Shown: positions 9,008 to 18,780, counted from the stretch's first letter. The stretch: DNA of 64,000 nucleotides from Mycobacteriales bacterium (GCA_013362805.1 JABFVL010000004.1:200034-264033), one strand, 5' to 3'. Notes: generated from the sequence alone by a model not told the origin. Made by a program: numbers and translations.

Positions 9008-10183
9008 ATGAGCATGGAAGAGGGGCCGGGAGCCAACATCGCTGTGTTGCGCAAGGCCGCGAACCTAACGCAACGCGGACTAGCGACTCGGGCGCAAATC
9101 TCACATTCGCTGCTCACCAAGATTGAGACTGGCGATAGGGCAGCAACCCACGCAGTTATAGCCGCAATCGCCCGCGCTCTGCGAGTGGCACCTGAGCGGC
9201 TACTGGGCCAGCCTTACCCGGATGCGCCGCATCCGGATGCAGTGGAAGCTCTGCGAACCGCGGTACGCCGTTACGACCTGCCTAACGAGCCCGAAACCAC
9301 ACCGCGCACACTCGCCGAATTGGGGCGCGAAGTCGCTGGAGCAACACAACTTCGACGGGATGCTCGTTACGGCAAGCTAGCGCATGTTCTGCCACCGCTC
9401 ATCGAGGAACTTACTTATGCGGCTCATTCGCTTCGTGGCGAAGAGCAGCTGACAGCATGGCGGCTACTCGCTGATTCCTACGGCTCAGCGCACACGTGGG
9501 CGCATCGTTTGGGATACGCCGATCTCGCGGAGATGATCGCGGACCGGCTCTCCTACACAGCCATGATGGCCGATGACCAGGTGCTATCCGCAGTGGCAGC
9601 ATGGACCAGAGTAAACGCTTTCCAAGCGGCCGGAGATTACTCCCATGGTCTCCATGTCTTGGACCGCGCAAGCCAAAAGCTCACACCGGATAATGAGCGG
9701 GCGGCTGTCGTTCTCGGCAGTCTGCATCTACGAGGTATGACATTGGCATCGCGCGCGAAAAACACCAGCGAGGCGAACGCGCAATTCCGTCAAGCAGAAC
9801 ACCTCGCGAACCTGCTGCCCGGCGACACCACACACCACCATTTGACATTTGGGCCGGCAAACACGCTAATCCACCAAGTCGCCGCCCGTGTCGAACTAGA
9901 ACGACCTCGTGATGCGATCAACTTGGCCGAACGATTCACCGCGCCGAAAGACTTGCCCGCGACTCGTCACGGACACCACTACATTGACGTTGCCCGTGCA
10001 TACCTGGTCGCGGGCGATCGCGACCGAACGATGAAAGCTCTTCGACAAGCGAAACAGGTCGCCCCGGAACAGACGCGATATCACCCGATGGTTCGCGAAA
10101 CCACTCGAGTGCTGGTATCCATGCACCGACGCGCGAACGCTGATTTGGTTGGCTTCGCCACCTGGCTTGGCGTCGCGGGCTAA
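9008..10183 (+). CDS. XRE-family regulator with C-terminal TPR-like repeats
   Basis: The 391-residue protein has an N-terminal helix-turn-helix at residues ~10-65 (NIAVLRKAANLTQRGLATRA, SLLTKIETGDRAAT, IARALRVAPERLLGQ). A long all-helical region with TPR-like periodicity then runs from ~120 to the end. Such XRE-TPR regulators are abundant in Streptomyces and Micromonosporaceae and often sense a ligand or peptide through the TPR part. I chose the ATG at 9008 because AAAGGA precedes it; in-frame ATGs at 8990 and 8993 are alternatives. It ends 33 nt from the convergent phosphotransferase gene, a frequent neighbour of such regulators. Confidence 0.8.
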   Translation: MSMEEGPGANIAVLRKAANLTQRGLATRAQISHSLLTKIETGDRAATHAVIAAIARALRVAPERLLGQPYPDAPHPDAVEALRTAVRRYDLPNEPETTPRTLAELGREVAGATQLRRDARYGKLAHVLPPLIEELTYAAHSLRGEEQLTAWRLLADSYGSAHTWAHRLGYADLAEMIADRLSYTAMMADDQVLSAVAAWTRVNAFQAAGDYSHGLHVLDRASQKLTPDNERAAVVLGSLHLRGMTLASRAKNTSEANAQFRQAEHLANLLPGDTTHHHLTFGPANTLIHQVAARVELERPRDAINLAERFTAPKDLPATRHGHHYIDVARAYLVAGDRDRTMKALRQAKQVAPEQTRYHPMVRETTRVLVSMHRRANADLVGFATWLGVAG

Positions 10184-10216
10184 GGACATTGAACTCCGAC
10201 GCCAACCCGGGTTGTG

Positions 10217-11128
10217 CTACCGAGACGAGCGCAAGGCTAGCTGCGCAAACGGGGTCCACGGCACGTCAAGCTTGTTCTGGCGAATCGAATCAAGACGAAG
10301 GTTGAACTCGGCTTGGACGCCGTTTCCACTGTTCAAATAGGGGACCACTGCCACAATCATCTTTAGCTCGCGAGCTTGACGCAACGTTGGCCATTCGTCG
10401 AGAAGCTTCACGTCTTTGCCATAGGCCCGTTTCAAACTCTCGTATTTGTCAGTGTTCCTAAATCGCGTGTCGCCCACCGCGACCGATGCGAGGTCAACGC
10501 CTCGAGGCCCGGCGCATACCGCGTCAAAGTCGCACATGACCGTTCTGCCGTGACAATCGAACAAGAGGTTTCCGGCGTGGGCGTCCCCGTGAATTAATCC
10601 ATGATTTCCGTGACTCCGCAGCTCGACGATGGCTGGTTCAAGCTCTTCGCACCAGTCAAGTAGAAACGCATGGTCTCCTTTGGAGAGACCTTCTGCGTCA
10701 ACGATTCGTGCGCGGGCATCAGCGACCGGATTCCATTCGGGGAGACGGAAAGGCGGCAAGGGCAGTGCGTGAATCTCACGGAGGACTTCTCCGAGATGAC
10801 TGGTGGTGGGTCGACCATCGGTGTGAGGAAGGTAGGTCCACAAAGTGACATGCAGCCCGTGGGTTTCGATCATTTCGTGGCGAGCAAGCCGGATTGTGGG
10901 GGCATCAATTTGCTCGAACCATTGAGCAATCTCGAATACTTTCAACACCCGCTCATCGAGACCAAACGATCTAGGGATTCGCACGACCAGACCGGCCTGC
11001 GGTAACGCGAATACCGCATTGTTAGTCAGGTTCAACATCAGAAAGTCATCGGCACACAGGTCCGCTTGCCGAGCCACATCGAACAACATGTCTTTCATCG
11101 CTGTTTCGGTGAAACGACCGGCGCTCAC
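10217..11128 (-). CDS. APH-family phosphotransferase
   Basis: The 303-residue protein has the aminoglycoside/choline-kinase-like fold signature. The catalytic loop HGDAHAGNLLF lies near residue 187 and the metal-binding CDFDAVC about 15 residues later. The N-terminal lobe includes FALPQAGLVVRIPRS, with the Arg at the usual ATP-contact position. The substrate is unknown; the family covers antibiotics, small alcohols and protein-bound sugars. The start is the GTG at 11128, preceded by AAGGGGA. This GTG overlaps a TAG that ends a short frame upstream, suggesting coupling to a broken small gene (11128-11278). Confidence 0.8.
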   Translation of the reverse strand: MSAGRFTETAMKDMLFDVARQADLCADDFLMLNLTNNAVFALPQAGLVVRIPRSFGLDERVLKVFEIAQWFEQIDAPTIRLARHEMIETHGLHVTLWTYLPHTDGRPTTSHLGEVLREIHALPLPPFRLPEWNPVADARARIVDAEGLSKGDHAFLLDWCEELEPAIVELRSHGNHGLIHGDAHAGNLLFDCHGRTVMCDFDAVCAGPRGVDLASVAVGDTRFRNTDKYESLKRAYGKDVKLLDEWPTLRQARELKMIVAVVPYLNSGNGVQAEFNLRLDSIRQNKLDVPWTPFAQLALRSSR

Positions 11129-11278
11129 TACGATTTCCCCTTGATCCCGACAGTAGAAAGAAGCTCTTTGAATTGTGTCGCGTCAGAACATTCCGACGCG
11201 ACTTCTGGCCGCCTTGAGCTCCGCACCGAGTGCCTTTCTCCAACGACTGACGCTCTCCGAATCGTTATTAGTTGGCAT
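11128..11278 (-). pseudogene. Frame-broken small XRE-like gene upstream of the phosphotransferase
   Basis: A well-formed initiation site (AGGGGG, 6 nt, ATG at 11278) opens MPTNNDSESVSRWRKALGAE, continuing LKAARSRVGMF and stop after 31 codons. This resembles the first helix of an XRE DNA-binding protein. The other frame carries protein-like sequence (SECSDATQFKELLSTVGIKG) and its TAG overlaps the phosphotransferase GTG by one base. A single frame change joins the two into a ~50-residue protein. It could also be two tiny overlapping ORFs, since a GAAAGG precedes a GTG in the second frame. Confidence 0.4.
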
Positions 11279-11387
11279 GTCAGCCCCCTGAACTCGTAGA
11301 TTGTGCGGTAGCCAGTGCCAGCACGTTAGGGGTGCGCCCGGCTTTGCCTTGAGGCGTCCAAATAGGCTACTCCACCAAATGACCTGG

Positions 11388-11419
11388 CAGGTTACTTTGC
11401 TTACGCGAAGTACCACCTG
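11388..11419. repeat. Imperfect inverted repeat in the divergent region before trpS
   Basis: CAGGTTACTTTGC and GCGAAGTACCACCTG pair over most of their length around a TTAC loop. It lies in the 290-base divergent region between the broken small gene and the TrpRS gene. It may be an operator or a hairpin; function is unknown. Confidence 0.3.
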
Positions 11420-11568
11420 ACGCAAGACTTGGAAAGTGCCACATGTCGGGCGGAACCACACTCGAGCACAAAGGTATTCGCTTCACCCGGCTGACACCCT
11501 GTGGGCGGCGCATCTGATTTCTGTTGAAAGACGCTTCTAGCTGCGACTAGATTTGAGGAGACCCTACG

Positions 11569-12657
<1,089 letters not shown>

Positions 12658-12704
12658 GTGCACCCTTGCCAATCGCCATCTCATCGGCCATTGGAGGAAC
12701 ACAA

Positions 12705-12913
12705 ATGACACTCGTTTTTTGGATCACTCCAATTGGCCGTACTGTCGAGACCGCAATGGATGGAAGTGGATCCGACTTGGCACAGGGCAACTCTCCGACA
12801 TCGAGATATCAGCAGTGAAGTTGAAAGAGCCACCGGTGCTGCGCGAGCTCATCGAGAACCACTCGCAATATGACGCCCCGCTTGCGCTTGCCGCTGTCAG
12901 AGAGGACATCTAA
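12705..12913 (+). pseudogene. Small gene interrupted by a frame change at a T6 run
   Basis: TTGGAGGAACACAA precedes the ATG at 12705, which reads MTLVFWITPIGRTVETAMDG and stops after 37 codons. In the -1 frame the sequence is strongly protein-like from the same point (LDHSNWPYCRDRNGWKWIRL) and runs to a TAA at 12911-12913, abutting the next GTG at 12914. The two frames meet at GTTTTTTGG (12714-12719 region). One extra T, or a -1 slip there, would give a ~70-residue protein MTLVF-LDHSNWPYC... Either a recent inactivation, a sequence error, or slippage; no family is recognised. Confidence 0.5.
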
Positions 12914-13318
12914 GTGACGCTGACGAAACAGCACGTCTACGACACCGTAGAAATTTATATTCGCGCGTGGGTCCAGCAGGACCCCGATCTAATCGCGACT
13001 ATTTTCACCGAAACAGCGACTTACCATGAGCGTGTACTAGATGACCCCATTCCTGACCGCGACGCGATCCAGAAATACTGGCAAACGAAAGTAGTCGAAT
13101 CGCAGGCGAACATCACGTGTGCCGTACGAAATTTGCATCTCGACGGCACCACGGCCATCGTCGAATGGGAAGCAGAATTTGACGACATCCCACAAGGCGT
13201 ACGGAAGCATATGCGGGAAATAGCGGTTCTCGAATTCGAAGGACCACTCATCAAGAGCCTGCGGGAATACTGGTCTTCCAAGCGCATCGCCACCCTCGAC
13301 ATCAGCCAAGACAGCTGA
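12914..13318 (+). CDS. SnoaL/NTF2-like domain protein
   Basis: The 134-residue protein has the order expected for a nuclear-transport-factor-2-like fold. A first helix (VYDTVEIYIRAWVQQDPDLIATIFTETATYHE) is followed by RDAIQKYWQTKV and strands (TCAVRNLHLDGTTAIVEWEAEF, KHMREIAVLEFEGPLIKSLREYW). Such proteins are small isomerases, hydrolases or binding proteins, and the ligand cannot be predicted. Its GTG start directly follows the stop of the frame-broken gene upstream (TAAGTG), so both belong to one transcript, probably with trpS. Confidence 0.7.
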   Translation: MTLTKQHVYDTVEIYIRAWVQQDPDLIATIFTETATYHERVLDDPIPDRDAIQKYWQTKVVESQANITCAVRNLHLDGTTAIVEWEAEFDDIPQGVRKHMREIAVLEFEGPLIKSLREYWSSKRIATLDISQDS

Positions 13319-13406
13319 GCAGGCACCAAATAGGCGCAGCGAATCAGGCTCGGGTGGAAAAATGTGGAGAATATCGAGCACTGCCACTCTCCACAGAAAT
13401 TTCACC

Positions 13407-14099
13407 CTAGACCGCCAGGTTTGAGCCAACACCTAAAACAATTTCCGCTAGGCGCTCAGCGAAAAGCTTGTGTGATTCGGCGGCAAAATGGACACCGTCC
13501 GCGCCGACAGTAGCCGCCTCCGCGGCATCCACAAACTCCGCGCCGCGTTGATCAGCGATACGTCGAATCTCACTAGCTAGCTGATGAGATTTCGTTACTG
13601 ACGTGCGGTCGTAACGTGCGCCCCGCAAAGTCTCAAACAATGGTTTCGTGTCATCAATGCGTGGCGGGCTCACCAGGATGATCCTGGTTTCATGACCGTC
13701 AGCTTGGGCAGTATTGGCCCTGACAGTGTCTATATAAGAATTCAAACTGGCTGCGATTTGTTTCGGCGACCTATCAAATTCAAACTTAAGGTCATTGGTT
13801 CCCAACATGATGATCACGGCGTGCAACGGATCATGGCTATAAACGCAAGGCCCGAAATACGGCAACCCGTTACGCCCCGCGCGAGCTAACTCAACGTAGT
13901 CGACGTCAGTTGTCCGGCCCCGAAGTCCCTCCTCAACTACTTTGTAGCCGGGACCCAGGGCTTGCTGGAGCCGCCCTGTCCAACGCAATGTGGAAGACCA
14001 GCGATGGAAGTCGGCGGGCTCTGCCGGAGCCCCATACGTGTTCGAATCGCCATAACACAAGAGCGACAACGGTTCAGCCGGTGAATCATCGGAGGTCAT
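13407..14099 (-). CDS. SGNH/GDSL-type hydrolase
   Basis: From the ATG at 14099 the product is 230 residues with all SGNH blocks. They are GDSNTYG near residue 17 (nucleophile Ser), a Gly in block II (EEGLRGRTT), LGTNDLKF near 100 (Asn) and DGVHFAAESH near the end (catalytic Asp and His). There is no signal peptide, so a cytosolic esterase or acyl-hydrolase is likely; the closest pattern is the arylesterase/SGNH group starting LCYGDSNTYGAP. A TTG at 14111 could add four residues. Confidence 0.85.
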   Translation of the reverse strand: MTSDDSPAEPLSLLCYGDSNTYGAPAEPADFHRWSSTLRWTGRLQQALGPGYKVVEEGLRGRTTDVDYVELARAGRNGLPYFGPCVYSHDPLHAVIIMLGTNDLKFEFDRSPKQIAASLNSYIDTVRANTAQADGHETRIILVSPPRIDDTKPLFETLRGARYDRTSVTKSHQLASEIRRIADQRGAEFVDAAEAATVGADGVHFAAESHKLFAERLAEIVLGVGSNLAV

Positions 14100-14191
14100 C
14101 ACGACGATCAATTCTGCCAGTATTTCCTACTGGCTCTAAGCACTCTGGTGCGCTGAGGGACGCGAACCCGAGCACACGGCTTATGGCTGGC

Positions 14192-14680
14192 TTAGGCGAG
14201 CTCCTTGCGCATCAACACGCACATCGTTTCGTAGCGGCGCAGCGATCCGTCGGGGGCTTGCTCGTCCCACGAGTCGGGCTGGCGGTCATACGCGGCATAG
14301 CCGAGTCGTTCATATAGCGCGCGAGCTCGTGGGTTGTTTTCCTCCACGGACAGCTCAGCGCGCCGCAGCCCACGGTTTTTAATCCGCGATTCTGCGGCAC
14401 GTATAAGGAACGTCCCGATGCCGCAGGACTGTAGTGCGGGGTGGACGGCTAGCTGCCATAAAGTGCCAGCGCCCTCTTTGACCTGGTAGTCAATGCCGCC
14501 TTTTGCTACCGGGATATTCACGGACGCACAGACGGCGAGGTAGTCGACTTCACCGATCTGGGCACGCTTCAACTGCTTAGCAACCTCGGTCAGATGGTGC
14601 TCGGACCCTGCCCACTCGCAGGACGCCAGGTCAGCGTGCAGCAAGTCGCGAGCGGACAGCTTCAACACGACATCGGTCAT
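14192..14680 (-). CDS. GNAT-family N-acetyltransferase
   Basis: This is a 162-residue GNAT with a clear acetyl-CoA signature: WQLAVHPALQSCGIGTFLIRAAE (Q-x-x-G-x-G type loop). It is followed by AELSVEENNPRARALYERLGY, the classic C-terminal block. A strong GGAGGTG lies 6 nt before the ATG. The target is unknown. It is the last accessory gene before the sucCD terminator, on the same strand as sucCD but downstream of that terminator. Confidence 0.85.
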   Translation of the reverse strand: MTDVVLKLSARDLLHADLASCEWAGSEHHLTEVAKQLKRAQIGEVDYLAVCASVNIPVAKGGIDYQVKEGAGTLWQLAVHPALQSCGIGTFLIRAAESRIKNRGLRRAELSVEENNPRARALYERLGYAAYDRQPDSWDEQAPDGSLRRYETMCVLMRKELA

Positions 14681-14716
14681 TTTCTACACCTCCGGCGAGT
14701 CAGCACCATACGAAAA

Positions 14717-14750
14717 ACTCCGCAGCACCCAAAAGTAGGCGCTGCGGAGT
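14717..14750 (-). terminator. Intrinsic terminator of sucCD
   Basis: Read on the - strand, ACTCCGCAGC, a 14-nt loop and GCTGCGGAGT form a perfect 10-bp stem followed directly by TTTTTC. It lies 18 nt past the sucD stop, so it ends the sucCD transcript and separates it from the accessory segment. Confidence 0.85.
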
Positions 14751-14767
14751 TTCTGGTTTGTGCGTCC

Positions 14768-15649
14768 TTATGCCTTTTCGATGATTTCGCGCATCAGGCG
14801 TGCGGTCTCAGATGGGGTCTTGCCCACCTTGACGCCGACGGCTTCGAGGGCTTCCTTCTTCGCCTGGGCGGTGCCAGCGGATCCGGAGATGATGGCGCCG
14901 GCGTGGCCCATCGTCTTGCCTTCGGGAGCGGTGAAGCCGGCCACGTAGGCCACGACGGGCTTGGTGACATTGTCGGCGATGAACGCGGCGGCGCGCTCTT
15001 CAGCGTCACCACCGATTTCGCCGATCATCACGATCGCCTTGGTGTCGGGGTCAGCTTCGAATGCCTGTAGGGCGTCGATGTGCGTGGTGCCGATGACGGG
15101 GTCGCCACCGATGCCGACGCAGGACGAAAAGCCCAGGTCACGCAGTTCGTACATCATCTGGTAGGTCAGCGTGCCGCTCTTGCTGACCAGGCCGATGGGT
15201 CCAGCTTTGGTGATGTCGGCGGGGATGATGCCCGCGTTGGATTCACCTGGGGTGATCAGGCCGGGGCAGTTAGGCCCGATGATGCGGGTTTGCTTGCCCT
15301 GCGCGTGGGCCCAGAACTCGACGGAGTCGTGCACTGGGATGCCTTCGGTGATGACAACGGCCAGGCCGATGCCCGCGTCGATGGCTTCGATGACGGCGCT
15401 CTTGGCGAATTTCGGCGGGACGAACACGACGGTGACGTCGGCGCCGGTTTCGCGCATGGCGTCGGCTACGGAGCCGAACACGGGGATGGCTTGCCCGTCG
15501 AAGTCAACGGTTTCGCCGGCTTTGCGTGGGTTAACGCCACCGACGATGTTGGTGCCCGAGGCGAGCATCCGCGCGGTGTGCTTGGTGCCTTCCGAGCCGG
15601 TCATGCCTTGGACGATGACGCGGCTTTTTTCGTTCAAAAAGATCGACAT
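14768..15649 (-). CDS. sucD: Succinyl-CoA ligase (ADP-forming) alpha subunit
   Basis: This TCA-cycle enzyme subunit binds CoA and carries the phosphorylated His. The 293-residue product begins [22 protein letters not shown] (CoA-binding Rossmann part). It has [17 protein letters not shown] in the middle and the active-site segment [13 protein letters not shown] near residue 240, whose His is phosphorylated during the reaction. It lies two nucleotides after the sucC stop, so the subunits are cotranslated, and it is followed by a perfect terminator. Confidence 0.96.
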   Translation of the reverse strand: MSIFLNEKSRVIVQGMTGSEGTKHTARMLASGTNIVGGVNPRKAGETVDFDGQAIPVFGSVADAMRETGADVTVVFVPPKFAKSAVIEAIDAGIGLAVVITEGIPVHDSVEFWAHAQGKQTRIIGPNCPGLITPGESNAGIIPADITKAGPIGLVSKSGTLTYQMMYELRDLGFSSCVGIGGDPVIGTTHIDALQAFEADPDTKAIVMIGEIGGDAEERAAAFIADNVTKPVVAYVAGFTAPEGKTMGHAGAIISGSAGTAQAKKEALEAVGVKVGKTPSETARLMREIIEKA

Positions 15650-15651
15650 GG

Positions 15652-16830
15652 TTACTTGGCTCCCGCGAGCTCTGCAGCGCGGCGGGCCGCACCGTCCATT
15701 GTGTCTACTTGCTCCACCAGCGGGTGGTTGGCTTCGTTCAGGATCGCCCGGCCCTTTTCAACGTTGTTGCCGTCGAGCCGCACTACGAGTGGCTTGGTGA
15801 CTTCTTCGCCACGCTCGTGCATGAGCGCGAGCGCCTGCACGATGCCGTTGGCGACCTCGTCACATGCGGTGATACCACCGAAGACGTTGACGAAGACGCT
15901 CTTAACCGAGGGGTCGCCGAGGATGATTTCCAGGCCGTTAGCCATCACCTGGGCGCTAGCGCCACCACCGATGTCGAGGAAGTTGGCGGGCTTGGGCTGG
16001 CCGGGGAATTCTTCGCCGGCGTAGGCCACGACGTCCAGGGTGCTCATGACGAGCCCGGCGCCGTTACCGATGATGCCCACTTCGCCATCAAGCTTGACGT
16101 AGTTGAGGTCTTTTTCTTTAGCGGCCTGCTCCAGTGGGTCCACGGCGCTCTTGTCTTCGAGCTCTTCGTGGTCCGCGTGGCGGAAGCCAGCGTTCTCGTC
16201 GAGGGTGACCTTGCCGTCAAGGGCGATGATCTTGCCGCTTGGGTCTTTGACCAGCGGGTTGACCTCAACCAGGGTGGCGTCTTCTTTAATGAAGACGTCC
16301 CACAGTTTGACGACAACTTCAGCGGCTTGGTCGATGATGTCGGCGGGGAAGCGGCCCTGCTCCAAGATTTCGCGAGCCTTCGCGACGTCAACGCCGTCGA
16401 TCGGGTTCACCGGCACCTTGGCGAGCAGCTCAGGGGTTTCCTCAGCGACCTGCTCGATTTCCACGCCGCCTTCTTTCGAGGCCATGGCCAAGAAGGTGCG
16501 GTTGGAGCGGTCGAGAAGGAAAGAGAAGTAGTATTCCTCGGCAATGTCGCTGGCCTGGGCCACCATCACTTTGTGAACGGTGTGGCCCTTAATGTCCATG
16601 CCAAGGATGTTTTGTGCGTGGGTAAAAGCTTCGTCTGCGGTGTTCGCGAGCTTCACGCCGCCAGCTTTACCGCGCCCGCCGACCTTCACCTGGGCTTTAA
16701 CGACGGTCATGCCGTCGATGCCTTCAGCGATCTTCTTGGCGTCTTCTGCAGTAGTGGCGACGGCACCTGGAAGCACCGGCACGCCGTGTTTGGCGAAGAT
16801 GTCCCTCGCCTGATATTCGAACAGGTCCAC
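15652..16830 (-). CDS. sucC: Succinyl-CoA ligase (ADP-forming) beta subunit
   Basis: This ATP-grasp subunit binds the nucleotide and succinate. The 392-residue product starts [22 protein letters not shown] with a GTG at 16830. It shows [19 protein letters not shown] (ATP-grasp Lys/Gly loop, ~44-62), LVEVNPLVK (Mg2+ ligands), and [10 protein letters not shown] with [17 protein letters not shown] in the ligase/CoA-interacting domain. It is the first gene of sucCD. Upstream lies a ~400-base divergent region shared with the B12-binding gene. Confidence 0.96.
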   Translation of the reverse strand: MDLFEYQARDIFAKHGVPVLPGAVATTAEDAKKIAEGIDGMTVVKAQVKVGGRGKAGGVKLANTADEAFTHAQNILGMDIKGHTVHKVMVAQASDIAEEYYFSFLLDRSNRTFLAMASKEGGVEIEQVAEETPELLAKVPVNPIDGVDVAKAREILEQGRFPADIIDQAAEVVVKLWDVFIKEDATLVEVNPLVKDPSGKIIALDGKVTLDENAGFRHADHEELEDKSAVDPLEQAAKEKDLNYVKLDGEVGIIGNGAGLVMSTLDVVAYAGEEFPGQPKPANFLDIGGGASAQVMANGLEIILGDPSVKSVFVNVFGGITACDEVANGIVQALALMHERGEEVTKPLVVRLDGNNVEKGRAILNEANHPLVEQVDTMDGAARRAAELAGAK

Positions 16831-17240
16831 TGTGGCGTCCGTCCTGGATGATGAGGTATACGCAATAACTTGCCGAAGCTGAGGCTAACTCTGTGGCGCC
16901 TCCAGCGCAGCACCAGGCTGGGTGGCTCCTGTCACATCACCACGTTTGCCCGCAAGCCGCATGATCAAAGTCACTTGAGTTCACATCGTGACAATGGCCT
17001 CCGTCACTACGAAATGCGACGCGACAAGGGCTCCCGGTCACCCCATATCGCGATGAAGTCAGGCGCTCAATCAACGGTGTGCGGTCCCAAACCGGCATCA
17101 AAACTTTAGCTTTTGCAAACCAAAGCGCGGTTACACGGTGCTAACACGGTATTCACGACATACCGTGTTAGCGACACCATCCACCATGATGATGTACACA
17201 CACGATGCCCACGAGGCATGAAACTTTTGAGGAGCCGTTG
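16831..17240. other. Divergent intergenic region between sucC and the B12-binding gene
   Basis: This 410-base gap contains no convincing ORF. It must hold the sucC promoter (- strand) and that of the B12-binding gene (+ strand). The only strong structure is the palindrome at 17140-17172, preceded by a partial copy (TTACACGGTG). Confidence 0.5.
17140..17172. promoter_or_regulatory. Perfect 12-bp palindrome upstream of the B12-binding gene
   Basis: GCTAACACGGTA at 17140-17151 and TACCGTGTTAGC at 17161-17172 are perfect inverted copies separated by nine bases. No T-run follows and it lies about 70 nt before the ATG, so an operator is more likely than a terminator. A related half-site TTACACGGTG precedes the left arm. 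Confidence 0.55.
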
Positions 17241-17648
17241 ATGAGCCAGCGACTACGCGTGATCATCGCTAAAGCCGGACTTGATGGCCATGATCGCGGC
17301 GCGAAAGTGGTGGCGCGAGCTTTGCGAGATGCGGGCATGGAGGTCATCTACACCGGGCTGCACCAAACCCCCGAACAGATCGTGGCGGCCGCGATTGCCG
17401 AAGACGCGGACTGCATTGGGCTTTCCATTCTCTCTGGTGCTCATATGACGCTCTTTCCCAGAGTGCTGGAACTTTTGAAGGAGCAAGACGCGCAAGACAT
17501 TATGGTCTTCGGTGGTGGAATCATCCCCGACGCGGACATTAGTGAACTAGAGAATGCGGGTGTAGCAAAGGTATTCACCCCTGGCACTAGCACGCAGGTA
17601 ATTGTTGATTGGCTCAATGACGCGATATCGGCAAGCGCGTCGAATTAA
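17241..17648 (+). CDS. Stand-alone cobalamin (B12)-binding domain protein
   Basis: The 135-residue product is a single B12-binding Rossmann domain. It contains [20 protein letters not shown], with the D-x-H-x-x-G motif whose His is the lower axial ligand, then SILSGAH and VFGGGIIPD. This equals the C-terminal domain of methylmalonyl-CoA mutase-type enzymes (mcmA2/small-subunit type). The catalytic TIM-barrel partner is not in the window. GAGGAG precedes the ATG at 17241; a frame open from 17205 adds 12 residues without support. It is monocistronic, between a palindrome and a strong hairpin. Confidence 0.9.
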   Translation: MSQRLRVIIAKAGLDGHDRGAKVVARALRDAGMEVIYTGLHQTPEQIVAAAIAEDADCIGLSILSGAHMTLFPRVLELLKEQDAQDIMVFGGGIIPDADISELENAGVAKVFTPGTSTQVIVDWLNDAISASASN

Positions 17649-17656
17649 AGGCGTTG

Positions 17657-17701
17657 GGTGTTGGGGCTAGACACACCCCTCGAGCGTCTAACCCCAACAC
17701 C
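17657..17701 (+). terminator. Stem-loop after the B12-binding gene
   Basis: GGTGTTGGGGCTAGAC, a 13-nt loop and GTCTAACCCCAACACC pair at 15 of 16 positions, starting 9 nt after the stop codon. No T-run follows, so this is a tail-less actinobacterial-type terminator. Confidence 0.7.
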
Positions 17702-18093
17702 GCGACAGCATATTGATCGCTTATTGAACGCGCTTTTGTGTGCCGCATTCTGTGTAACGGAAATATGAACTAAAAGTGATGGGCATCCGCAGTTTTTTTC
17801 GAAATGAAGTGATCAAGCCCGAAATATTTAGTGACTCAGTTAATAGGACGGAGTTAATTCGCGGGAAATGCAAGCCATTTCCAAACACAACGCACATTAA
17901 TGATCACCGTTCGCATTTAAATTCAAGCTCGAAAACCGGAAATAAACGGACGAACAACCCTCCTCGCTATGCCATTCTTGTGGCGCCAAAGCGCACTAGG
18001 TACTGTGTGCCGAGACCTCGAAGCAAATCTGTGCGCTCCCGGCAGTGATATGCGGCTGTGCACCCGATCCTGTCCCCGAGCCAAGGAACATTC
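17702..18093. other. AT-rich intergenic region before the M23 peptidase gene
   Basis: This ~390-base stretch is clearly more AT-rich than its surroundings and has no convincing gene. Visible are a short hairpin GGAAATG/CATTTCC (17864-17882), a repeated TTAAT motif and a T7 run near 17794-17800. It presumably carries the promoter and a long leader of the peptidase gene. I found no match to the ydaO (c-di-AMP) riboswitch pattern often seen before actinobacterial cell-wall hydrolases. Confidence 0.4.
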
Positions 18094-18780
18094 GTGCGGC
18101 ATCGAAAACCTAAGCGCTACCGCGGGCATCATCGCGTCGCCTTCGCCCCTCGCACTCGCTACAGCGTTGTCATCGGCACCGCGCTAGTTGGAGCGGGAGT
18201 TATCGCCTTTGGCGTAGGCACCGCACTTCCTTCACCCTCAACTGATGTCGCGAGCGCCGCCGCCGCCCTGGATGCCGAGAACGGCAAAGCCCCTAAGCAA
18301 GTCAGCGAATCAAGCACAGATACCCGCTCCGCGGATGTCACCCGCGCCTCACGCGCTCAAACCCGAGCCGCCGCGCCGGTTCCGGAAAAACAACCGCTCT
18401 GGTTCAAGCCCGTCGATACGGGCTTCATCAGTTCCGGCTACGGGTACCGACCCGAATTCCATGGCGGAACTGACTTCGCCGCTCCCGCCGGAACTCCCGT
18501 CCACGCCGCCAGCGACGGTCGCATCGAGATCGCGAACTGGTATGGCGGTTACGGAAAACTCGTCACCATCAATCACGGAAATGGCGTCGTCACCTACTAC
18601 GGGCATAACTCGAAAATCCTGGTGGAGCCCGGGCAGGAAGTGAAGGCCGGCGAGACCATCGCGCTGGTGGGGACGACTGGGCAGTCGTTCGGTAACCACT
18701 GCCACTTCGAAGTCCGCATCAATAACGAACGGATCAACCCGCTCCCATTCTTGCGCGACCGAGGCGTCGAAGTCGGCTAG
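18094..18780 (+). CDS. M23-family metallopeptidase (LytM-like), membrane-anchored or secreted
   Basis: This is a zinc peptidase of the lysostaphin/LytM type, expected to cut peptidoglycan cross-bridges outside the cell. The 228-residue product has a basic N-terminus (HRKPKRYRGHHR), one membrane segment at ~27-50 (SVVIGTALVGAGVIAFGVGTAL), an Ala/Ser/Glu linker and the M23 domain from ~110. Zinc/catalytic motifs are complete: HGGTDFAAP (H-x-x-x-D) and GNHCHFEVRIN (H-x-H). The GTG at 18094 is preceded by AAGGAAC; a frame from 18058 lacks this. Its position between sucC and pcrA matches Rv0950c. Confidence 0.9.
   Translation: MRHRKPKRYRGHHRVAFAPRTRYSVVIGTALVGAGVIAFGVGTALPSPSTDVASAAAALDAENGKAPKQVSESSTDTRSADVTRASRAQTRAAAPVPEKQPLWFKPVDTGFISSGYGYRPEFHGGTDFAAPAGTPVHAASDGRIEIANWYGGYGKLVTINHGNGVVTYYGHNSKILVEPGQEVKAGETIALVGTTGQSFGNHCHFEVRINNERINPLPFLRDRGVEVG

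Noticed and set aside
10594-10851. Small - strand ORF inside the phosphotransferase gene
   Set aside because: It is an alternative frame within a gene that has complete catalytic motifs and lacks start signals.
11404-11418. T-box-like AGGTGGTACTTCGCG on the - strand near trpS
   Set aside because: It resembles the T-box core AGGGTGGNACCGCG but has mismatches, is on the strand opposite to trpS, and no specifier or stem I/terminator is evident.
15709-16851. 380-codon + strand open frame opposite sucC
   Set aside because: It is an antisense mirror of sucC (Val/Asp/Phe-rich pattern), without start signals.
17702-18093. Possible ydaO (c-di-AMP) riboswitch before the M23 peptidase
   Set aside because: The region is AT-rich and lacks the conserved ydaO core sequences; only short hairpins are seen.
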